Assembly (NCBI RefSeq): GCF_003248505.1
Contig: NZ_QFOA01000059.1
Span: forward strand, 1 to 20,491
DNA length: 20,491 bases
Source of the DNA: Sphingobium sp.
GTDB lineage: Bacteria; Pseudomonadota; Alphaproteobacteria; Sphingomonadales; Sphingomonadaceae
Direction: 5' to 3'
The notes under the pieces were generated by a model. It saw only the letters and a program-made list of their open reading frames with translations. It was not told where the DNA came from and made no database searches. Shown here in pieces: positions 7,280-15,914 of the stretch. Every line of letters begins with the position of its first letter. The stretch's first letter is position 1. Both the position numbers and the translations under genes were made by a program.

Positions 7280-9610
7280 CCGTTCGAGGCCGTAGCGGCG
7301 TTTGCTGATCGCGAAAACGGAGCAGGAAGGGATTGCCGAAAGCGAAGCGATTGGCCGCGGAATTGAGCAGGTTATCTACCGCCAACGTCACGCTGGTCTT
7401 TTCATGTTGCCATGTCATGCTGCCGTCGACCACGGCATAGTCGCCCTGCACCATGTCGAAATATTTGCCGGTCCCCAAAATCGATCGACCAACATAAGAG
7501 GCTTCCGCTCCGATGGACCATCGGTCGCGCCCAACCGGCAGGCCGTAACGCACCCGCCCGGACAGGGCCAGCGGCGGCGTTTCTGCCAGACGACGCTTTT
7601 GGCGCGGCGACTGGTTCGCCATGCGCCAGATATCCGGTTGTAGGAATAGAGCAGCGAGCCGCCCAGATCCCAACGCGGCGTGGGCGACCAGTTGGCGCCT
7701 GCCTCGACACTCCATATCCTGGCCCGGCCTATGGTCGCTGTGTAGGGAAAGCCGCTTCGGTCGATCAGATCGGCCTGAATATCCTTCCAGCGCGCGTACG
7801 AGATGCCAAGGTTCAAGCGAGGCAGCCGGGGATCGGTCGGCAGACTACGCACACCCGCCTCCAGCACCGAGATCGCATCGGGCTTGAACGTTGCGACCCG
7901 CCCGCCCCCCCGCGCTACGGCCAGCCCCCCGGTTCGAAAGCCGGTCTGGAAACGACCGTAGACGGACAGATCGGGCGCCGCCAGCCAGGAGAGCGCCAGC
8001 GTCGGGTCAAGCCGTGTCGTCTCGATGCCGTGCACATATCGGCTGGCGGCTAGGCCATCCAGCGGATCGCTATCTGTGCGCGCCGCCGTCAACCGTCCTC
8101 CGCCGGTCACGGAAAGACGCGGGGAAAAAGCCCAGCTGAGTTCTGAAAACAACGCTACGCTCCGCGTGCGGTTGAGGACCCCGACAATATCCTGCGCTGC
8201 GCCGTCGCGACCGAACTCCCGCGTGTTCCGTTCGCGACTGTCGAGCAACGCGGCACCGACCAGCCATGACAGGCCGAGATCGCGACTGCGATACAGGCGC
8301 AGTTCCTGGCTGACACTATGATTGCGCCTGTAGCTCCAGTAAAATGTCGGATCGGGACCGCCTGCCAATCGCGACGCGTCGAACAATTCGCTCGAATGGC
8401 GAGCGACGAAACCGGAGGCGGACACAAGACGCAGGCCGCTATCCCACATTTTGTTGAGGACGACGCGAAACTGGGAAAAGTCGCTCTCGGAGGGTTCCGG
8501 GCCAAGGGCTTCGATGCCGGCAAAGCCGGCCGCGCTTTGCACATATTGCCCGTCGCGATTGTCGATACGCTGATAGAGACCGCCCAGCTCGACGTCCCAT
8601 CCATCGTCCGAAAGCAACCGCCCGGTCAGCCTTCCGCCCCGCACATGGCTGCGGTTGATGTCGTTCACGCCGGTAAGCGGATCGTCAATATAGCCGCCAT
8701 CCACCGCGTCGTACACGACCGCACGCAACCCTGCTTCATGCGCCGGCAGCGCTAGGTTGAACGCGCCAGCCACGTCGTGCCCGGGTCCACCGCCGTGCGT
8801 CATGCTCGTCTTCAAGCTGAACACCGCTTCATTATCGGTGACGTTCACGGCGTTGGGAACGATCCGGATGATCCCGCCGATCGCACCTGCGCCGTAGAGG
8901 GTGCCTTGGGGCCCCTCCAGTATCTCGACCCGTTCGACATCGTGCAAACGCAAGTCCGGGTCCGGGCCGTTATAGCCAAGCTGCACATCGCCGAAGTAGA
9001 CGCTCACGGTCGACTGGGTCGGTCCGTTAAAGCTGCTGTCAGCGATACCCCTGATGAAAAGCTTGTTGCGGCCCGGCCCCAATGCCGTCTGCTGCATGAC
9101 CGGCAACCTGTCCGTCATCTCGTTGAAAGAGCTCCGGTCACCGCCGACCCCGGTCTCCGTCAGGCCCGGCGTCACCAACGTGACGCCGGCGGGGAAGCGC
9201 AACAGAGAGGAAGGCCGCTTGGCAGCGGTCACGACAATGTTCAGCGGGGTCGGAACGGGCTGCGCAGCCACCGGCAGCGGCGGGATTTCGCGGGGAGGTT
9301 GCAGGGCCGCCATCGACCGACGCTCGACGCGAAAACTCCGGGCATCCAGCCGCCGCCCCTGCAATCCTGTTCCACGCAGCAGGAGAGCGAGGGCGTTTTC
9401 CACATCCATGACGCCCCGGACGCCGCGCACACGGATCGTCGGCAGGTCGCGCTCGGTCGAGACGATATCGACACCGGCCTGACGCCCCAGGGTGACGATC
9501 GCGACATCCAGCGAAGAAGGCGGCACAGCGAAAGGGCGCTGCGTCGTCGCCATCGCACCGCCCGACAATGCTACAATCGACAAAGCCGCCGTCAGACTAG
9601 ACCGGATCAT
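7251..9610 (-). pseudogene. FecA-type TonB-dependent receptor, frameshifted near the 3' end
   Basis: The frame from 9610 reads: a signal peptide ending about AMA (1-21); an STN/secretin signalling domain (about 25-96); a TonB-box-like LNIVVTAAKR (123-132); a plug domain with RLHDVERVEILEGPQGTLYGAGAIGG; and then barrel strands. Near residue 660 this frame loses receptor-like sequence and stops at 7415. The expected receptor C-terminus, including SIGAEASYVGRSIL, VTLAVDNLLNSAANRFAFG and the final aromatic strand TVSLKLATRW, continues in another frame to 7251. A one-base loss restores one protein of about 786 residues; the only 4-base homopolymer near the switch is TTTT at 7597-7600. The STN domain shows it is a signalling receptor paired with the overlapping FecR gene. 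The start at 9610 has AGGAG close upstream and overlaps the FecR stop by 14 bases. The ligand is unknown. The lesion could be real decay or a sequencing error. Confidence 0.82.
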
Positions 9611-10550
9611 GCGCTCCTGCCGCCAGCGTCCACCCCTTCCTGCTGCGCAGCAAGGTCAGACCTGCCAGCCGCGCCACATGCGCGATGTCCGCTTCGCGAT
9701 CGCCGGTCAGACTGATCAGTCCTGTAAAGGTCATGTGCGCCAAAGCCGGATCGACCGACAGCGTCGTCCCCAGATGACGCTCCAGCGATCGCGCCATCAC
9801 AGGAAGCGGCGTGTCGATGAAATGCAATCGGCCCTCCCGCCATTTCCCCACTTCGCCAGGGTCTACCCGGCGTGTGCGCGCGATGCCCGAACGACCGGCA
9901 TAGCTGAGCGCTTTGCCGGCATCGAGCTTCACATGCCGACCGCTCGCTTCGAACATGACTGCGCCTTCGCCCACCTGCACGTCCATGCGCCTGTCGTCAT
10001 GCTGCACATTGAATACAGTGCCGAGGTCACGGAGCTGCACGTCCCCGACCTTCAATGCAAAGGGCCTGTCCTCATTATGGTGCACCGAGAACCGGGCCTC
10101 GCCCTCGACCAGTTCCGCAAAGCGGTTGTCCTCACGATCGAACCTGATCCGCGTGCCCCCCGCCATGTCGATCCGCGTTCCGTCGTCCATCGTCACCTGC
10201 CGGTGACTGCCCTTCGCTGTGGACAGCATATAATAATCCGGCCCGCCGCCGCCCGGCGGTTGAACGAATGCGAACGCAAAGGCCGCCGCCAGACCGGACG
10301 CCGCGACGCCGCCCCAGACGAACCGGCGGCGCGGTGCCGACACAGGCGGTCGCACAGGGCCGCTGTTCAGGGCCGCGTCTCGCATCCCTAGCAGGCTTTC
10401 GTCCAGCATCAGGGCGTTGAACGCCTGCGCATGGGCCGGATCTTCTTCCATCCACGCCAGAAATAGGTGCCATTCCTCACCCGACATGTCGGGATGGCGC
10501 AAATGCCAGTCGATGGCGCAGTCGACGATCGTCCTTTCCTCAGCGGTCAT
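9597..10550 (-). CDS. FecR-family anti-sigma factor / sigma regulator
   Basis: The start at 10550 (317 residues) is supported by GAGGAGG upstream and by an 11-base overlap with the sigma-factor stop. The N-terminal cytoplasmic part matches the FecR N-terminal (DUF4880-like) pattern: IDWHLRHP, then SGEEWHLFLAWMEEDPAHAQAF (about 13-44). A single membrane helix follows (about 77-97). The periplasmic FecR domain (about 108-205) includes LSTAKGSHRQVTMDDGTRI and the LVEGEARFSV and DLGTVFNV strands. The last about 70 residues resemble the C-terminal domain that contacts the receptor's STN domain. The family role is to hold the ECF sigma factor inactive and release it when the receptor binds its ligand. 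Gene order sigma-FecR-receptor matches FecI/FecR/FecA systems. Confidence 0.92.
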   Translation of the reverse strand: MTAEERTIVDCAIDWHLRHPDMSGEEWHLFLAWMEEDPAHAQAFNALMLDESLLGMRDAALNSGPVRPPVSAPRRRFVWGGVAASGLAAAFAFAFVQPPGGGGPDYYMLSTAKGSHRQVTMDDGTRIDMAGGTRIRFDREDNRFAELVEGEARFSVHHNEDRPFALKVGDVQLRDLGTVFNVQHDDRRMDVQVGEGAVMFEASGRHVKLDAGKALSYAGRSGIARTRRVDPGEVGKWREGRLHFIDTPLPVMARSLERHLGTTLSVDPALAHMTFTGLISLTGDREADIAHVARLAGLTLLRSRKGWTLAAGAHDPV

Positions 10551-11094
10551 GGCGCGCAGCCTCCTCACCGGTGTGACGTTGCCGATTGGACAGTTCCACA
10601 CCCTCACCCTCGTCATATTCGCGAATATGCCGGTAGGCACGCTGCAACAGCTTTTCCACGGCGCTGACGCTGATCGCCATGGCGTTTGCAATGTCGGGGC
10701 GCGCAAGTCCTTCGAATCGATAGAGACGGAAGGCCTGTCGCATGCGCGGCGGCATGGCGGCCAGCGCCGCTTCGATCTGGCGCAACCGCTCCCGCGCGAT
10801 CAGCGCCCGGTCGGCAGGGGGCTGCTCCCCGCTTTCCGCCTGCACCTCCGCCCAGGACGCGTCGCGCATCGCACGGCGCAGCGCGGACCGCTGCTGATCG
10901 ATGGCATGGTTGGACGCCGCCCGGTAAAGATAGGCAACAGGGTCGCTCACAGGCCCCGCAGGCATTTTTTCCAGCTTGATCCAGATGTCCTGCAACGTGT
11001 CTTCCGCTTCGTCCATATTGCCCAGCCGGGCGCGCAACAGCCGCAGCAGCATCGGCCGTTCCAGCAAAAAGACAGCCTGAAGCCCGTTGTTCAT
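10540..11094 (-). CDS. ECF-family RNA polymerase sigma factor (FecI-like)
   Basis: The 184-residue protein has only sigma regions 2 and 4, as expected for an ECF factor. Region 2 (about 8-75) includes AEDTLQDIWIKL and DPVAYLYRAASNHAID. Region 4 (about 105-160) includes LAAMPPRMRQAFRLYRFEGL and the recognition helix ISVSAVEKLLQRAYRHIR. The start at 11094 is chosen because the stop of the flippase gene overlaps it by 4 bases (ATGA at 11091-11094). There is no strong ribosome binding site of its own, which points to translational coupling. FecI-type factors direct transcription of receptor genes in response to a surface signal relayed by FecR. The promoter it recognises cannot be read here. Confidence 0.92.
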   Translation of the reverse strand: MNNGLQAVFLLERPMLLRLLRARLGNMDEAEDTLQDIWIKLEKMPAGPVSDPVAYLYRAASNHAIDQQRSALRRAMRDASWAEVQAESGEQPPADRALIARERLRQIEAALAAMPPRMRQAFRLYRFEGLARPDIANAMAISVSAVEKLLQRAYRHIREYDEGEGVELSNRQRHTGEEAARHDR

Positions 11095-12437
11095 GGCGCA
11101 GCCGCGCGCGATCGCATGATTGCGGCAAAGCTCAGCATCAGCGCGACGAACGCCAATATGCCTTGCAGCAGCGCATGCCAGCCGGCGCCATCGACCGCCA
11201 GCCACCACAGCAGCACGGGCAGCAACGGATAGAGGAGGAGATTGGCGACGAGCGAGATCGTCATCGACCGGCTGGGATAGCCAAGCGCCGTCAGTGCGGA
11301 CGCGAGGGGCGCTGCACCCAGCAATGCCAGCCGCCCCGCACCCACCAGAAGCAACAAGGTCGCCCCGCCACGAAAGCTGCCCCCGCCCAGCAGCGCGAGC
11401 AGCCCATCGCCCCAGCGGGCGAACAGGATCAGGATGGGAATGCCGACGATTGCCGCCATAGTCACGCTTTTCCAGACTGCCCGCGCCAACGCGTCATAGT
11501 GGCGTGCGGCGACCAGTTCCGCCAGCACGGCATAGCTGGCCTGCCCCAGAGCCTGCGCAGGCTGCGCCAGCACGGCGCTGGCCCTTTGGGTCAATGCATA
11601 GATGCCCGCGGCCGCCGGTCCCAGTACCCATCCGATGGTCAGCGGCGCGAGATTGGGGGCCAGTTCGCGGATCGTAATGTCGAAATTGGTGGTGACGATG
11701 AACGGGATCAGCCCCGGCGCGCTCCCCGCCGCCGGACGCCACGGCCCCAACACAGACTGCCCCGCCGCAATCCTGCGCCATTGCGGCAAGGCGAGCAGCC
11801 ACATCGCCACGCCCTCCAGCACGCCGGACGCCGCCCAGGCGAGCGTGAAGAGAAGCAAACCCCCGCCATTCAACCACGCAACGGTCGCACCGACCAGCCG
11901 GACGACCGGCGATACGAGCTGGTGCAGGCCGATGAGATCGAACCGCCCGGCAACCTGTAAAAGCCCCTGAGGCGTCGCGCGGACCGTGCCGGCAACCGCA
12001 AGGCTGTAGCATAAGGCTGCCCACCCATAGGCAGGCGGCCAGCCCCATCGGGGCATCAGCACATGGATCGCCGCTAACGAAACGAGCGCGGCGATGACGC
12101 CGAAGGCGATCTCCACCACGGCCATGAAGCGAGCGATCAGGGCAAAGCGCGCAATGTCCCGCTCGGCCAGGGCCAACGCTCCATAACGCACCAGTCCATG
12201 GAAACCGGAAAAGGCCACCAGGCTGCCGACGAATATGACGATGCCGTTGAGCAGGACGAGCCGACCATAGCCATCGGACCCCAGGCCACGCGTCACCATG
12301 ACCAGATAGACAAGACTGATGAGACCGGCGCCTGCCTTGCCCCCCAGCAGGTGACCGACATTCCCCATGATCCGCACAAAGCCGCTGCGCGGCGGGCGCG
12401 GAGCATCTGCGTTTGCGGAAGAGAGTGGCGATGCCAT
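11091..12437 (-). CDS. Oligosaccharide flippase, Wzx-like (MOP superfamily)
   Basis: The protein (448 residues from the ATG at 12437; a GTG two codons upstream is an alternative) is almost entirely hydrophobic helices, with about 12-14 membrane segments. Its N-terminus has the GNVGHLLGGKAGAGLISLVYLVMVTRGLGSDGYGRL pattern, split here as two motifs (residues about 24-61), which is typical of polysaccharide synthase/flippase family proteins. Family members move lipid-linked oligosaccharides from the inner to the outer face of the cytoplasmic membrane. The flanking glycosyltransferase genes fit that job. It is divergent from the 12539 gene with about 100 bases between, and its stop overlaps the start of the sigma-factor gene. 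This places an export step at the head of an ECF/FecR/receptor run, which is unusual. The transported glycan is not identifiable. Confidence 0.87.
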   Translation of the reverse strand: MASPLSSANADAPRPPRSGFVRIMGNVGHLLGGKAGAGLISLVYLVMVTRGLGSDGYGRLVLLNGIVIFVGSLVAFSGFHGLVRYGALALAERDIARFALIARFMAVVEIAFGVIAALVSLAAIHVLMPRWGWPPAYGWAALCYSLAVAGTVRATPQGLLQVAGRFDLIGLHQLVSPVVRLVGATVAWLNGGGLLLFTLAWAASGVLEGVAMWLLALPQWRRIAAGQSVLGPWRPAAGSAPGLIPFIVTTNFDITIRELAPNLAPLTIGWVLGPAAAGIYALTQRASAVLAQPAQALGQASYAVLAELVAARHYDALARAVWKSVTMAAIVGIPILILFARWGDGLLALLGGGSFRGGATLLLLVGAGRLALLGAAPLASALTALGYPSRSMTISLVANLLLYPLLPVLLWWLAVDGAGWHALLQGILAFVALMLSFAAIMRSRAAAP

Positions 12438-12538
12438 TTTCACTCAATCCGCCTGCAAGCGGAGACAGGGTAGATCAGTTGCGATTTTTTTCCGTCGCCC
12501 ATGTGTGCCCATCGACCGATGACTCCGTCAACACGGTC
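12438..12538. promoter_or_regulatory. Divergent promoter region between flippase and polysaccharide genes
   Basis: About 100 bases separate the divergent starts at 12437 and 12539 and must hold promoters for both units. A run of seven Ts lies at 12485-12491 with TTGCGA just before it, but no convincing -10 box follows at the right distance on either strand. The rightward start at 12539 has no purine-rich ribosome binding site, which leaves open a leaderless or weakly initiated message. Confidence 0.4.
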
Positions 12539-13771
12539 ATGAAGATCGGTTTCCTGCTCAATCACGACCAAAGCCATCAGGTTGCTCATTGCCTGCCGAT
12601 TGCCCTAGCGATGCAGCGGCAATATCCGCAAGCGGAGATCGTCGTGGCGACTTCCAGCGATGCGTTGACGGCAGAGGTGCGTCGGCTTGCGGAGCGCGAG
12701 GGCAGCGCTCTCCAGATCGCCCAGCTCGAGCTCAAGGGCATGTGGCGCCGCGCGCTGGCGCGAGGGCTCGAATCGCTGGTGCCCCTCAAGAAGCTCGGCC
12801 TTTATGGCGCCAATCTCGAATTTTTCCGCCAGCTCGACCTGTTGGTCGTTTCGGAAAAGACGTCCCTCATGCTCAAGTCGCGCTATGGCCTGACGGACCT
12901 TCCGATCGTCCATACCCGTCACGGCGCGGGCGACCGCGCCATCGGGTTCGACAAGGCCAGCGCCCGCTTCGATCATGTGCTGGTGTCCGGCCCCAAGATC
13001 CGCGACCGGCTTGAACGGGAAGCGGGCGTTTCGCCCTCGCGGATGAGCATGACCGGCTATCCCAAATTCGACCTCGCGCCGCCGGAGTGGACACCGCCCT
13101 TCGCCGATCGAAGCCTGCCCACCGTGGTCTATAACCCCCACCCCTCTCCCCATTTGTCGTCTTGGTATCGCCATGGCCGGGATGTGCTCGACTATTTTAT
13201 CGACAATCCGCGCTACAACCTTATCTTCGCGCCGCATGTCATGCTGTTCCATCGGCGTTTTGTGGTGACCATCGACCGGATGCGCGTGTCGCGACCGGGA
13301 CGGATCGCGCAACGCTATCTCGATGCGCCCAACATCCATATCGACCTTGGCAGCCATCGGTCGACCGACATGACCTATACGATGGCGGGCGATATCTACC
13401 TGGGTGACGTATCCAGCCAGATCTATGAATTTCTGCGCACGCCGCGTCCCTGTCTGTTTCTCAACAGCCACGGCGCGGACTGGCATGACGATGTGAACTA
13501 CACCCATTGGCGGGCGGGGAGCGTAATCGACATTCCCGACCGACTGGAGCGCGACCGGCTGGACGAGGCGCTGGAGCAGGCCGTCGCCACGCATGACCGC
13601 TATCTGCCGGTGCAGAGGGAATTGTTCGATTATAGTTTCAGCCTGACGGACATTCCTTCGGCGGAACGGGCCGCGCGCGCGATCATGAGCTTTGCAGGAC
13701 AAGGCGCCGGAGCCGCGCCCCTGCCCGATCAGCCGTTTTACGCGCCCGACGACAGAGTTGCGGCAGCCTAA
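12539..13771 (+). CDS. CDP-glycerol glycerophosphotransferase-like protein (GT-B-type, surface glycan)
   Basis: The start at 12539 (410 residues) is the first ATG that gives the family-like beginning MKIGFLLNHD; the upstream open frame is antisense to the flippase and is not used. The protein has two halves. The first ends in VHTRHGAGDRAIGF (about 125-137), with the HG motif typical of TagF/KpsS-like enzymes, and FDHVLVSGPKIRDRL. The second has YNPHPSPHLSSW (about 198-209), and DIYLGDVSSQIYEF (about 285-298), followed by RPCLFLN. This matches the conserved D-x-SS-x-xxEF block of glycerophosphotransferases. Classical members polymerise teichoic acid in Gram-positive bacteria; proteobacterial relatives add glycerol phosphate or act on capsule lipids. 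No CDP-glycerol synthesis gene is in the window, so the donor is unproved. It is followed after 3 bases by the next gene. Confidence 0.75.
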   Translation: MKIGFLLNHDQSHQVAHCLPIALAMQRQYPQAEIVVATSSDALTAEVRRLAEREGSALQIAQLELKGMWRRALARGLESLVPLKKLGLYGANLEFFRQLDLLVVSEKTSLMLKSRYGLTDLPIVHTRHGAGDRAIGFDKASARFDHVLVSGPKIRDRLEREAGVSPSRMSMTGYPKFDLAPPEWTPPFADRSLPTVVYNPHPSPHLSSWYRHGRDVLDYFIDNPRYNLIFAPHVMLFHRRFVVTIDRMRVSRPGRIAQRYLDAPNIHIDLGSHRSTDMTYTMAGDIYLGDVSSQIYEFLRTPRPCLFLNSHGADWHDDVNYTHWRAGSVIDIPDRLERDRLDEALEQAVATHDRYLPVQRELFDYSFSLTDIPSAERAARAIMSFAGQGAGAAPLPDQPFYAPDDRVAAA

Positions 13772-13774
13772 AGC

Positions 13775-14692
13775 ATGGCGCTGCGCAAGGATATCTGGCG
13801 CCCGGCGATCGTCGAGGCGACGATGGAAAGCATCTTCGCGCGAGGATCGATCGAAGGCCTCGCCCTGCATTGGCTGCCCCCGATGCCCAGCTTCTGCTTC
13901 CTCGCCGACCCGTTCGGCTTCTGGCATCGGGACCGCCTGCACGTCTTTGTCGAAACCTACGATTATCGCGTCCGCATCGGTGCGATCGAAGTGCTGGTCT
14001 ACGATCGCCAGTTCAACCTGATCGAACGAGGGCCGGTCCTGAACGAACCGTGGCACCTGTCCTACCCATTTGTCTTCGCAGCGGACGGTGACATCTGGAT
14101 GCTTCCCGAAACGCACAAGTCCGGCGGACTTACGCTCTATCGCGCCGTCGATTTCCCCTATCGGTGGGAGCCTGCGGTACGGATCGCGCTCGACCATGTC
14201 GCGGTCGATGCGACACCGCTTTTCCATGATGGGCGATGGTGGCTGTTCTATACCTCTGCCAGCCAGGAAGCGCACAAGATGGAATCGCTGCATGTCGCGT
14301 GGGCCGACCGGCTGGACGGCGTCTGGACGCCCCATCCGTCCAACCCGGTGCGGGTCGACCGGGCAAGCGCCCGTCCGGGCGGGTCCGCCTCGATCGTCGA
14401 TGGCCATATCGTCCTGCCGGTTCAGGACTGTTCGCGCACCTATGGCGGCGGCATCCGCCCCCTCCGGATCCATCGTCTGACCCCCGACCGGTTCGAAGCG
14501 GAGGTCGGTCCGGCGCTTCCCATTCCGGCAGGCGCGGCGCCCTATGTCGAGGGGTTCCATACCCTGTCGTCCGCGGGCCCGGTGACGCTGGTGGATATGA
14601 AGCGCACCGAACTGTCTCTGCATGGCCTGTCGATCGAGGCGCGGCGCGAGGCCGGAAAGCTGGCGAGGCGCTTGCGACCGGCGCACGGATGA
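13775..14692 (+). CDS. GINT1-N-like five-bladed beta-propeller protein (glycan-acting, function unknown)
   Basis: This 305-residue protein begins 3 bases after the upstream stop. It contains repeated propeller-style motifs: FLADPFGFWHRDRLHVFVETYD (about 42-63, here cited for FLADPF and HVFVE), HLSYPFVFAADGDIWMLPET, DATPLFHDGRWWLFYTS, and RPGGSASIVDGHIVLPVQD. The ADPF motif and the blade pattern resemble GH43/GH32-type propellers and the N-terminal domain of glucosamine inositolphosphorylceramide transferase (GINT1). In plants that domain precedes a GT64 domain; here it stands alone and no GT64 part is present. In bacteria such proteins often sit in glycan gene clusters, sometimes fused to formyl-transferase-like domains. 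I infer a role in modifying or building the local glycan or glycolipid, with the reaction unknown. Its stop overlaps the start of the next GT4 gene (ATGA). Confidence 0.75.
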   Translation: MALRKDIWRPAIVEATMESIFARGSIEGLALHWLPPMPSFCFLADPFGFWHRDRLHVFVETYDYRVRIGAIEVLVYDRQFNLIERGPVLNEPWHLSYPFVFAADGDIWMLPETHKSGGLTLYRAVDFPYRWEPAVRIALDHVAVDATPLFHDGRWWLFYTSASQEAHKMESLHVAWADRLDGVWTPHPSNPVRVDRASARPGGSASIVDGHIVLPVQDCSRTYGGGIRPLRIHRLTPDRFEAEVGPALPIPAGAAPYVEGFHTLSSAGPVTLVDMKRTELSLHGLSIEARREAGKLARRLRPAHG

Positions 14693-15822
14693 CACGCGGC
14701 CGCCCCTGTCGGATCGGCGTGCTGCTGCATGACTTCGCCCTTGGCGGGACGGAACGCATCGCCGTGCGCCTGGCCAATGCCTGGGCGAAGGAAGGCGCAG
14801 ACGTCACGATCCTGTGCGGCGACCCGAACGGGCCGCTGGCGACCATGGTCGCCGACACTGTGCATATCCGCGCGATGACCCCGACCGTATCCCGAAGCCG
14901 GGGCAGTTGCCGTCGGCTGGGTCGCGCCGTTGCACGCGCGCTGACGGATGAGCCGGTGGACATGCTTTTCATCCCGGGCAATTATCATTGGGCAGCGGTG
15001 CCCCCGATCGCCGCCATCGACACAGGACGACCGCGCATCGTTGCGCAGATCAGCGCCGCTCTCTACAAGCCGCAACGCGGGGCCTTGCGGCAGTTTTTCT
15101 TCAGCCGTCGCATGGCCCATCTGCTTAAGGGCGTGGACCATCTGGTGGCGATGGATACAGTGTCGATGGAACAGGCCAGCGCCATCGTTCAGGGGCCGGC
15201 GCTGCATCGGATCGAAACGCCCGCACTCGACGACGATCTGCCGCCGCCGGTCCCGACGCCCGCCGGTCCCCCGACTCTGATCGGGATCGGCCGCCTCGTC
15301 CCGGAAAAAGGCTTTGCCGATCTGATCGACGCCTTTGCGAAAGTTCGGGACAAGACCGCGCGATTGATCGTCGCGGGCAGCGGACCTGAGGAGCGGGCGC
15401 TCAAGGCTCTGGCGCGTAACAGGGGCGTGGCGGAACGGGTCGAATTTCCAGGCTATGTTCCCGACAGCAGGCCCTGGCTCGACAGAGCGGCACTCTTCGT
15501 ACTTTCCTCTTGGTTCGAAGGGTTTCCCGCAGTGCTGATCGAGGCGATGGCGGCGGGCCGCCGCGTTGTTGCGACGGATTGCACGCCAGCGGTCACGCTC
15601 TTTCAGGCGAGGCCGGGTGCCGGGCGTATAGTTCCCTTGCGGGATTCCGATGACATGGCAGCGGCCATCGATCAGATGCTAGAAGAACCGGCGCCCTCAC
15701 CTGAAGATATCGCGGCAATCGTAAATGCCCATCGAATTGGGCTGGTATGCAGGCGATATCTGCTTGCAGCGGGCATCGATCTGCCCTCACCGAGGAGGCC
15801 GGTCGGCCTGGTAGCGGACTAA
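14689..15822 (+). CDS. Glycosyltransferase, GT4 family (GT-B fold)
   Basis: The start at 14689 (377 residues) overlaps the previous stop by ATGA; the longer upstream open frame runs over the propeller gene and is rejected. The N-terminal half begins RIGVLLHDFALGGTERIAVRLANAW, cited for FALGGTER (about 16-23), the classical GT4 GG-x-E loop. The C-terminal half has GIGRLVPEKGFADLI (199-213), VAGSGPEE (228-235) and the EX7E signature E277...E285 in EGFPAVLIEAMAAG. These identify a retaining nucleotide-sugar glycosyltransferase. It is the last gene of the three-gene run starting at 12539, so it probably builds the same glycan as its neighbours. Sugar specificity cannot be read. No membrane helix is obvious, so the enzyme is likely peripheral at the inner membrane. 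Confidence 0.92.
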   Translation: MTRGRPCRIGVLLHDFALGGTERIAVRLANAWAKEGADVTILCGDPNGPLATMVADTVHIRAMTPTVSRSRGSCRRLGRAVARALTDEPVDMLFIPGNYHWAAVPPIAAIDTGRPRIVAQISAALYKPQRGALRQFFFSRRMAHLLKGVDHLVAMDTVSMEQASAIVQGPALHRIETPALDDDLPPPVPTPAGPPTLIGIGRLVPEKGFADLIDAFAKVRDKTARLIVAGSGPEERALKALARNRGVAERVEFPGYVPDSRPWLDRAALFVLSSWFEGFPAVLIEAMAAGRRVVATDCTPAVTLFQARPGAGRIVPLRDSDDMAAAIDQMLEEPAPSPEDIAAIVNAHRIGLVCRRYLLAAGIDLPSPRRPVGLVAD

Positions 15823-15865
15823 GATCATTCCTGCCACGTCCGGAGGCTGGTGACCGATATCCCGA

Positions 15866-15886
15866 ACCGTTGCGCGGACGAACGGT
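15866..15886. terminator. Weak hairpin between convergent genes
   Basis: ACCGTT and AACGGT flank a 9-base GC-rich loop in the 92-base gap between the stops at 15822 and 15915. No T-run follows, so it is not a standard intrinsic terminator. It is listed only because it lies where convergent transcription should end. Confidence 0.2.
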
Positions 15887-15914
15887 CGTGCGATGGAAAC
15901 GGGCCAGTTTCAGG

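Noticed and set aside
8777..9715. + strand open frame of about 312 codons
   Set aside because: It is antisense to the receptor gene's STN and plug region and has no recognisable domain.
12539..13771. Teichoic acid synthesis
   Set aside because: The enzyme family fits, but this is a Gram-negative context with an outer-membrane usher and TonB receptor, so classical teichoic acid is unlikely.
14236..14688. N-terminal extension of the second GT4 frame
   Set aside because: It overlaps the propeller gene in another frame; the GT4 family sequence begins at 14689 with an ATGA coupling.
12605..14695. Long - strand open frame of about 696 codons
   Set aside because: It is antisense to the glycerophosphotransferase-like and propeller genes, which have clear family motifs. 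Its translation is low-complexity R/H/D-rich text typical of a shadow frame in high-GC DNA.
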